Under the pieces are notes generated by a model, which was given only the letters and a program-made list of their open reading frames with translations, was not told where the DNA came from and did no database searches. From positions 237,749,922-237,813,921 of the forward strand of contig NC_081406.1 in assembly GCF_030272615.1 (NCBI RefSeq): a stretch of 64,000 bases of DNA. The letters are read 5' to 3'. A program made the position numbers and the translations under genes. This DNA comes from Cryptomeria japonica (lineage: Eukaryota; Streptophyta; Pinopsida; Cupressales; Cupressaceae). Shown here one piece after another: positions 57,015 through 64,000 of this stretch. How positions within the stretch are numbered: the stretch's first letter is position 1; every line of letters starts with the position of its first letter.

Positions 57015-58085
57015 TAATATAGGTCATTGATTTGGTTGATGATGAGTTGATAATCTCCATAGACGTGTAATTCAACAATCTTCCACTCGATGGCCAGCTT
57101 GATCTCATTTACCAAAGCTTCATATTCTGCAATGTTGTTTGTGCAAGGGAAGAGAATCTTATAAGCTTTTGGAATTGAATATTTTTGAGGAGTAATAAAA
57201 AGTATTCTGGTACCAGAACAATGTTGAGTGAAAGACCCATCAAAGAACATCTTCCATGATTGTTCAATAAGGTGCATGATTGATTCATCTGGGAATTCTA
57301 TATGCAGAGGTTGATTGTCTTCAAGTGGAGCATCAGCAAGTTGGTCTACAGTAATCTGTCCTTTGATGGATTTACGTTCCACATATTCAATATCAAATTC
57401 CGTAAGAACCATAACCCATTTGGCCAGTCTCCCTATAAGTGTTGCTTTACTGAGAAGATATTTGAGTGGATAAATCTTGGCTACCATCTTAATAGAGTGT
57501 GCTAACATATAGTGCCTTAATTTTTGTGATGCAAAGACCAATTCCAAGGATGCTTTCTCTATTATAGTGTAGTTCATTTCATACGACATCAATGTTCTGC
57601 TGATGTAATAGATAGCTCGTTCCTTTTTATTTTCATCTTGTTGTGCCAGAAGTGCCCTAAGTGAAGTATCTGTAGCTGATATGTATAGAATCAATGGCTA
57701 ACCTTGAATCGGTGGCATTAATATGGGTGGATTAGAAAGATATTCTTTGATTTGTTTTAAATGTTGTTCACTATCTTTATCCCAGTTGTATTGAACTCCT
57801 TTCCTTAATACCTTCGTGAAGGGTTGACCTTTGTTTTCTAGCTGAGATATAAAGTGCCTTATTGATTGAAGACGGCCTTGTAAACTTCTCATTTGACTGA
57901 TATTCTTGGGCGGATGCATTTCCATTATAGCTTGGACCTTTTCAGGGTCAACCTCAATTCCTTTTTTTGAAATTATGTAACCAAGCCATTTTCCTAATGT
58001 TACTTCAAATACACACTTTTTAGGATTTAATCAGAGCTTGAATCTTTCCATTCTATCTAGTATGAGGCCTAGTTCTTGAATATCC
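57014..58085 (-). pseudogene. Gypsy-2 pol: RT thumb, RNase H and archaeal-type RNase H
   Basis: Contains LNPKKCVFEVT and GYIISKKGIEVDPEKVQAIM (RT thumb), LQGRLQSIRHFISQLE, the RNase H stretch AIYYISRTLMSYEMNYT and RLAKWVMVLTEFDIEYVERK, then the archaeal-type RNase H with FFDGSFTQHCSGT and NIAEYEALV. Stops separate the pieces at about 57696 and 57014 in a single frame. RT palm and fingers are missing because the element ends at about 58085. Confidence 0.9.
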
Positions 58086-58089
58086 ACTT

Positions 58090-59125
58090 AAACACTTTAC
58101 ACGACTGACAGTAAACACCAAATAGCAAATAATGTATTCACCCACAGAAGCACAAATACCATAACACATGAGATTTTGACGTGGAAACCCAAATGGGAAA
58201 AACCATGGTGAGATGGAACTCACAAGTAACTATCTGCAGAATAGGAACTAGACCGGTTAAGGTCAGACCAATTAAGGTCTTACAATGTTCTTTACCAAAA
58301 TAGATCCTGTTAGGAGATAAGTCCGATTAAAGACTACCTTGCTAGAGGATTTTAGATCCACAAATGTGAACCACCTTGTTAGAGGATTTACAAAAGGATT
58401 TTGGGCCTACCCGGTTAAGGGCTACAGACTTGTCAAAGATGTGAGTAATCAACAAGTGTTTGATCTAGCTAGTAGCACAAACTGCTTGGTTAGATCCTTG
58501 GTAGCTCGTTCTAATGCACTCCAGCATTACTTCAGTCTTCTACACATTCATATTCTCTCCAACTCCTCAATCACCTTAAACCCTAGCAACAACATAAACT
58601 TTCGCTATTTTCCACATCAACAACCTAAAACCCTAGACATGATGTCCTTATAAAGGAATCTGATTTCATGTCGGTCCAATAGGATTACATAACAATTTCC
58701 TAGGTTCAATGAACCTGGACATACTTGGTACCATGACACAAAAAGCACCGTTAAAGTGTCAGCACCGTCAAGCAATCGGTGGATGGTAACTCATCACAAA
58801 ATGTCGATTGGTAACTCATCATAGAGTATTACCAGTTCATACAAAATGCCGATTGCTGGTTTGACAAAAATGAAGACTGGTAAAAATGTGTTATGCCACT
58901 TTTAATCCCTCATACCGCTTGGTATCCATGAACCGCTTGGGGTCAACATGCCGCTTCAGACCGGGAAACACATTCTGCAAAACACCAATAGTCTAAAGAC
59001 TATAATACAACATACCGGTTGGAACAAATACTGGTTGTGCTCAAACTCATACATATAAATGAGATCTCAATGCAAGTTTGTGTCCATCAATGACAATCAC
59101 AACATAAACATCAAAAATGCCAACA
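58090..59125 (-). repeat. Copia-5 3' LTR (about 1.04 kb, outer end truncated)
   Basis: On the minus strand it begins TGTTGGCATTTTTGATG. It shares the ACGTGGAAACCC / GGGAAAAACCATGG box with the 54164-55544 LTR. The outer end lacks the G-run and TGTTAG terminus and runs straight into Gypsy-2 RT sequence. Confidence 0.82.
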
Positions 59126-59345
59126 ATCTCCCCCTTTGGCATTGACGGCAACACTTAGGAAAATAAAAAATTTACATCTAAGTGTTTTACAACAAAATCA
59201 TGCCATTAGCAAAATTGCTCCCCCTAAGCATATACACTATCCCTTCGGCAACACAATGTATAACAATTTTGCATAAAGAGAATATATCAAAATTTTGATA
59301 ACCAGATACTTTTCTCATATAGAATTCTTCTCCCCCTTTGCCAAC
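59126..59345 (-). promoter_or_regulatory. Copia-5 polypurine tract and two further copies
   Basis: Minus-strand AATGCCAAAGGGGGAGAT abuts the LTR (59126-59142). GCTTAGGGGGAGCAA lies near 59209 and GGCAAAGGGGGAGAAG near 59332. GCTTAGGGGGAGCAA recurs exactly near 63150, just after the gag region. Confidence 0.8.
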
Positions 59346-59499
59346 AATGACAAAGTATAGCTAAACAATCTTGTTTTCAAAATAATAAAAGTTTATGACA
59401 ATAAGGAATAATACTTGTCAAAAACAAATTTAAAATCCTGCAAGAATTATTTCATTGATAAAGACCAGGACTCAAGTAGGGAGGTGGCTACTTCCTTTT

Positions 59500-61190
59500 C
59501 TATTTGCATCTAGGAGACCTGTTCTTCCATGGCATCATTTGTGCTCATCTCCTATGTAACTATTAAGGAATCCAGGTTCAGATAACACTTCTGAAGAATT
59601 TTGCAATTGTGGAGTAGAACCAGTTGTAGCTCCTACAAATCTCTACCGGGTGCTGATCTCTTGCTCCATTTTTGCTGATTGGATGTGAAACCGGTGAACG
59701 GTTTGCCCATAAGTTGTAAAGGAATCATAAGGGGGCTTGAATGTGCTCATGTAGGACTACAAGTCCATTTGAAGCTTTTGCTTCTGAGCTAGCACATCAT
59801 CATAGAACAGATGGGGTTGGCAGATCTTGCTGAGTAGCAGATTCCCCTCATCCAGAGCATCCCTTATATCCTTTTGTTCTTTCTTTAGTTCAGATCGAAG
59901 CTCATTCAACTTCTTCACCGGAGCTATATTAAGAGCTTTTTGATGCTCCTTTTTGACATTTGCCTCTGCTACCTCTTCTAGACTCTGCACCTAATCATCC
60001 ACTACTGTGCATAGGAGCTTAAGTTTAGCTAGTGATGAATCGGTGTTGGGAAGATTTATACCGGTTATCAAACCGATAAGAGTGTCAACAGCCGCTTCAA
60101 TTACATCCTACTCCTTCTTCCTTCGAACAATTTCAAGGCACTCTTGAGCAACCTTGATGCTCTGCATTAGCTCCGTTTCACTTGCAGACTGGAGATCGAT
60201 AGGACTGGTGAGATCAGCCGGTTTGGCTTGACTCTCGGTTGCCTTCAGAGTTTCCATTTGGGTGCTCTTCTCCACTTCTCTCCTCTTCTCCGCTTCCTTG
60301 TCCTCCTCACCTTTTTCTCTTCTGCTTCCTTCTTCTTCTCCTGTTCCTTATCTTTTTCTTCCTTCTTTTCATCTTCTTGCTTCTTTTTTTCTTCTTCATC
60401 CGTCTTCTTCTTTTCCTCTTCATCTTTCTTCTTCTTCTCCTATTCATCCCTTTTCTTCTTCTCTTCTTCTTCCTTTTTTCGCTTCTCTTCTTCATCCTTT
60501 TTCTTCTTCTCCTCTTCATCTTTCTTCTTCTTCTATTCTTCTTCCTTTATCCGCTTCTCTTCTTCATCCTTTTTATTCTTCTCTTCTTCTTCCTTTTTCC
60601 ACTTCTCTTCTTCTTCCATTTTCCACTTGTCTTCTTCATCCTTTTTCCTCTACTCAGCCTCTTCCTTTGTCACTTCCTGTCTATCCTCAGCTTGCTTATC
60701 AACCTATTTAGCCTGTTTCTCCTGTCCTATTGCCTTAGATGGTGTTTCCTGAGTAACATCCTCTACGTCCAAAGCATCAACATCAATGGTGTTGATCAGT
60801 TCAACAACCGGATTTCCTTCATCATCAAATACTTCATCCGGTTTGGATATAACCAGTTCTTTTTCAGCTTGCTGGTTAGCTAGATGCACTTTGTGAGACT
60901 GGACAACAGTTGTCATATAGTGATGAGTGTCTTTTTCTACATCATCAACTCTACCTTCTAACAACCAGAGTCTTCTTCTTCTATTGAAGAAGTGTCCTTT
61001 ATTTTGGTCAATAACATCAAATAATTCAGAATTTGATTGGTCGGGAAAGTATTGTGCAAACACTTTCTCCCTAATTTCCTGTTCCTTTTCTATGGCAATG
61101 TGCCATCTATTATCTAATGATATATATATAAAGAATTCGGTGTCTGAGATTTAATCTCTGAGGGTGACCGGTTATTAACACATAAATACT
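59500..61190 (-). pseudogene. Copia-5 extra protein, C-terminal part: acidic/basic coiled coil
   Basis: Minus strand. The 60704-61063 segment begins near EKVFAQYFPDQSNSELFDVI. It is followed from about 60710 to 60290 by a Glu/Lys array with six- to eight-residue units such as KKDEEEKR and KKEEEEKW, broken by at least three stops. A helical segment (59757-59990, ELRSELKKEQKDIRDALDEG) follows. The composition predicts a long coiled coil. The relation to the upstream segment (61189-62725) is by position; the join near 61100-61190 is unclear. Confidence 0.5.
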
Positions 61191-62725
61191 AAATTATTTC
61201 CTTTTCAACTGCTTCCTTTTCATCATCATTAAAGTCATCAAAACACTCAATTAAGTCATGTAGCACTTTTCTCCTAATATTCTTTATTGTTCTTTGACAA
61301 TGTGTCAAAGGTTTATAGGAAGAGATATCTATATTTACCAATGCAAATGATGCCAGTTCATTCTTTGTCTTTCTCTTTGCTTGACGTGTTTTCTTTGGCT
61401 TTTCGTCAGACATAGTTTCTTTTGAGTCTGGAGAGGTATTCCTTGTCTTCCTCTTTCTCTCAAACACTTTAGCCGGTGCCGCTTCTGGTTTCTTCTTGGT
61501 TGGTGATCGCTTGGTCACTTTTGGAGTTGTAGTAGTAACCGACGCTGATGCTACAGGCACTGCCTTTGCCTTCTTCACTGCAGGTTCTTTTCCTTTCTTT
61601 GTAGAGGATTCCTCGACCAGTGTAACCCTTTCTAGATAGGTTCTGGTCCTCTTTGCCTTAGGATCAAGAGGTGAGGCAATAAGGGTAGAGGCATACCCTT
61701 CGAGCATATCGTACATCACCTCATAGCCCATTGGATCCACTTCTTCATGTCTAGGCTCAATAGCCTCCATTATGCATTGATCCACCTTGATGTTGAAACA
61801 TATATCATCCTCATATTTCTTGACGATGTCACCAGATATTATCATTCTTTGGCTCATTTTCCATATGAACTCATCAAAATACTTGTTCAGAACATCAGGG
61901 TAACTGGTTCCAATTGCTTTCCTTGATTTGCTTGGTCATCGGTTGGTTAGTAGACCACTGGACATCTCCTACTCCTAGAAAGTAGCCTTGGAAATAGAAG
62001 AACAACCCAACCAGTAGTTGCCCAAACTTGAACCTTAGTGCATTATCCTGTTTGATCGACTTCAGATTCAACAGGAGTTGTCTCTGCATACTGGTGCATA
62101 GATCAAATGATGCATCCTCCTTTATCATTTGATAAGCGGCATTTACCACTATAGCAGATATAGAGGTAATTCTATTGGCTGAGAATGTCCGATATCCAAT
62201 CACCATACATGCATACTTCACCAGATCATCCTTGATAGAATTGACTGTCATGCCTCGTGAGTCGCTCACTGAACTGGTGAACTTGGACATTTTAGTTTTT
62301 CTTACCATCCTTAGGGTTGGCACTTCCCCTATGTTGAAGAATCTGATGACTACATGAATTGCATGTGGTGTGATATCATGTGTTCTTTCCAGGTACATTT
62401 TATTACCATGGACTCTGCTCAGAATGATCCTTATATGATCCTCTGTGAAATCCTCTAGGAAGTAAACAACATTGTGGAGCTTCTTCTTCTCTAAAATATT
62501 ATACTCTGCTTTGATCTTCTTATCCTTTCCACAAAATAAACCTAACTGGGAATGGATGGCTAGAGACCCTAGGTCTTCAATCTTGCAATCTATGTAGTTA
62601 GAAATTCCCTCTTCTACTATCACACCAATCGAGACTTGTGATAGGGTATTATACTTAGACTTTTGTTGAATAAAACTTGCAGACTCGACAGATGCACTAG
62701 AACTAGTATGAGATGTGGAAGCCAT
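61189..62725 (-). pseudogene. Copia-5 extra protein, N-terminal part: unknown domain plus basic linker
   Basis: ATG at 62725 (MASTSHTSSSASVESA). A globular-looking segment of about 270 residues follows (for example ITPHAIHVVIRFFNIGEVPT and LLVGLFFYFQGYFLGVGDVQ), with no family I recognise. One frameshift near 61895-61925 leads to KMSQRMIISGDIVKKYEDD, then a Lys-rich linker with nuclear-localisation-like runs (KRSPTKKKPE, FERKRKTRN, KKTRQAKRKTK). It ends at 61189. It lies downstream of gag, where pol should be. Placement resembles accessory frames in other plant retroelements; the function is unknown. Confidence 0.55.
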
Positions 62726-63073
62726 GATAGAAATTTCAAGAACTTGAGAAATACCTTTTGAAACACGTGAATTTAGGGCTTGCCGATTCTCCTTCACTTC
62801 ACACTCTCTCGGTTGCTGAATCACCACTTTGTGTTCTCCACTTGACCATTTGTAGTTTGAATTTGAATCTCCTTCGCGGTTTCTCAATTTCTCAAAATCT
62901 CATCTCAAATCACTTTTTCGTTGCTCTTCTCTTTGAAAAACTTTTCTACGCTGGAAAATTGATAGTGAGAAATGAGTTGAAAAATCCTTTTAAGTATGTT
63001 TCTCACCTACCGTCATTAATGCTCCTCCATTAGGGCGTAAACCCTAATTTGCCTTTTTACCATTTTCAATCTT
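62726..63073 (-). promoter_or_regulatory. Leader-like gap upstream of the Copia-5 extra ORF
   Basis: About 350 bp between gag end and the MASTS ATG. On the minus strand it has TACTTAAAAGG (about 62986-62996), a weak TATA-like site, then CAACTCATTTCTC and an A/G-rich leader with a short upstream ATG. It may be a separate promoter and 5' UTR. Confidence 0.35.
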
Positions 63074-64000
63074 CTACCAAATGATAGGTATCACATACCA
63101 ATTAAGGTCTTTTATCGATGTAAACTGGGGGTTCGAAACATTTCGCCATTTGCTCCCCCTAAGCTTTTCTAAAGCTAAGTTTGCCAGTTTCGTGATTTCC
63201 ACACTAGGTGTAGAAACCGATTCCTCTTGTAACACCACTGGTTTCTTCTTCCAGGTTTTGTTCATGTCCACTTGAACAATGTCAACATCAATGTTTCCTT
63301 TCGGAGTGACCGGTATATCATCAGATATGTCCTTTCTTGATCTATAGAATCTGGCAATGTGACCCGGTTTATTGCAGTGATAGCAAACCAATCCAGGTGC
63401 TCTCCAAGGTCCATTATTCATGTTTCCATTCTTCCTTTTGCATGTTGCAGCAGTGTGACCATGACCATGACATACCATATAGTTTTCTCTCCATCCAGTT
63501 GCCACTTGATAGCCATCGCTTCTTTGCTGATGATTGAAGGCATTAAACCGGTTGTGATTCCAGTTCACAAAAGGTTTAGGACCAAATCCTTGGGTCCTTT
63601 GAGGATATCTTCCAATGTTATTCATAACAAACCTGCATTCAGATGCTCTATGCCCATACTTGTTGCATGCATAACAATTACCATCAAATCTATAGGATCT
63701 AGGCTTATCATTTAGGAAATAAGGAAAATTGTTGTAAGCCTTACTCCTACACACATTTGCAGTATGTCCTTCTTTTAGACAGTTAAAGCAAACAGGTTTA
63801 AAATTTTGCTTACCTTTATCCTTTGATGTTGGTTGTTTCTTTGATGTTCCTGCATTTGTACCAAAGGTCTCACCTTCCTCATGACCAGAATAACCAAGTC
63901 CATTGGTATTCTTGACCGGTTTGGCAGATTCAAGCTTTTGCTCTAGCTTGACAGTGCTCTTGTTGAAATTAGCAAGTATTTCCTTTGACTCAAAGAGTTC
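63074..64000 (-). pseudogene. Copia-5 gag C-terminal region with multiple zinc knuckles (continues past window)
   Basis: Minus strand from the window edge. It shows CFNCLKEGHTANVC (about 63755-63796), CYACNKYGHRASEC (about 63640-63680), a third with its first Cys replaced by Tyr (YMVCHGHGHTAATC) and a fourth with its last Cys replaced by Tyr (CYHCNKPGHIARFY). An open frame of 226 codons ends at 63074. Zinc knuckles bind the element RNA during packaging. The N-terminal capsid part lies outside the window. Two of four knuckles are damaged, so I call it a pseudogene. Confidence 0.75.

Larger units (their letters stand above)
47830..58085 (-). mobile_element. Gypsy-2: decayed Tat-type gypsy with antisense PMD gene, 5' part missing
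   Basis: Minus-strand relative of Gypsy-1. From right to left: RT thumb, RNase H, archaeal-type RNase H, integrase, spacer, antisense (plus-strand) PMD gene, polypurine tract and 3' LTR. Protein order and spacer motifs match Gypsy-1 throughout. It is truncated inside RT at about 58085, where a copia LTR begins, so leader, gag, protease and 5' LTR are absent. Pol breaks are nonsense codons in one frame. A copia LTR lies in its pol 3' end. Confidence 0.9.
58090..64000 (-). mobile_element. Copia-5: copia-type element with extra ORF in place of pol, right end outside window
   Basis: A minus-strand element: 3' LTR 58090-59125, three polypurine-like boxes, then from right to left gag with at least four zinc knuckles and a long unknown protein region. 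No protease, integrase, RT or RNase H is visible between gag and LTR. It must depend on another element's enzymes if mobile. The terminal 40-50 bp of the LTR at the Gypsy-2 junction appear to be missing. Confidence 0.78.

Noticed and set aside
60228-60883. Plus-strand Phe/Ser/Leu-rich long frames resembling membrane proteins
   Set aside because: They are the antisense shadow of the Glu/Lys coiled-coil coding region of Copia-5.

Overview
The window is plant nuclear DNA made almost entirely of nested LTR retrotransposons. I found no rRNA or complete tRNA gene, no CRISPR array, and no ordinary single-copy host gene. The diagnostic signs are Ty1/copia and Ty3/gypsy polyproteins, TG...CA LTRs, primer-binding sites and polypurine tracts, 5-bp target duplications, TATA boxes inside LTRs, and a plant mobile domain (PMD) gene. 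The depth of nesting and the very large gypsy element suggest a large, repeat-rich genome, possibly a gymnosperm. That species guess is inference only.

Layout. <1-6360: Copia-1, minus strand, decayed, 3' LTR cut by the window start. 6361-11447: Copia-2, plus strand, gag remnant without pol and a 2.7-kb LTR. 11448-46795: Copia-3, plus strand, old and full of stops; it is the host of most of what follows. Inserted in its RT region is Gypsy-1 (14723-39851, perfect CTTTC target duplication). Inserted in the gag of Gypsy-1 is Copia-A1 (19383-25376, perfect CTCCT duplication), same family as Copia-3, with a fully open 1347-codon gag-pol. The 3' LTR of Copia-3 is split at 41874-46555 by a probable TIR DNA transposon, itself carrying a copia remnant (about 42995-44696). 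47388-47815: a further scrap of the same copia family. About 47830-58085: Gypsy-2, minus strand, decayed, same lineage as Gypsy-1, with a copia LTR (54164-55544) in it. 58090-64000: Copia-5, minus strand, running off the right edge, with gag zinc knuckles and a long unknown protein where pol should be.

The most interesting system is in the two gypsy elements. Both carry, antisense to gag-pol between pol and the 3' LTR, a PMD gene with its own TATA box, a 25-codon first exon, a phase-0 intron and a PMD exon 2. In both, the intron carries an array of a short palindrome-centred motif: AGCGCT(A/T)TTG in Gypsy-1, TTTTGTCGTACG in Gypsy-2. Gypsy-1 has a second array of its motif, with about 20-bp spacing, just after the primer-binding site of the gag-pol leader. 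Each Gypsy-1 array reads in the same orientation relative to its own downstream gene. The Gypsy-1 primer-binding site is complementary to about 41 nt of tRNA-Trp rather than the usual 12-18.

Dating gives a paradox. The Gypsy-1 LTRs differ at 2 of 1432 positions, whereas the Copia-A1 nested inside differs at 13 of 885. A simple reading is that the compound Gypsy-1 plus Copia-A1 was itself copied after the copia had inserted; gene conversion is the main alternative.
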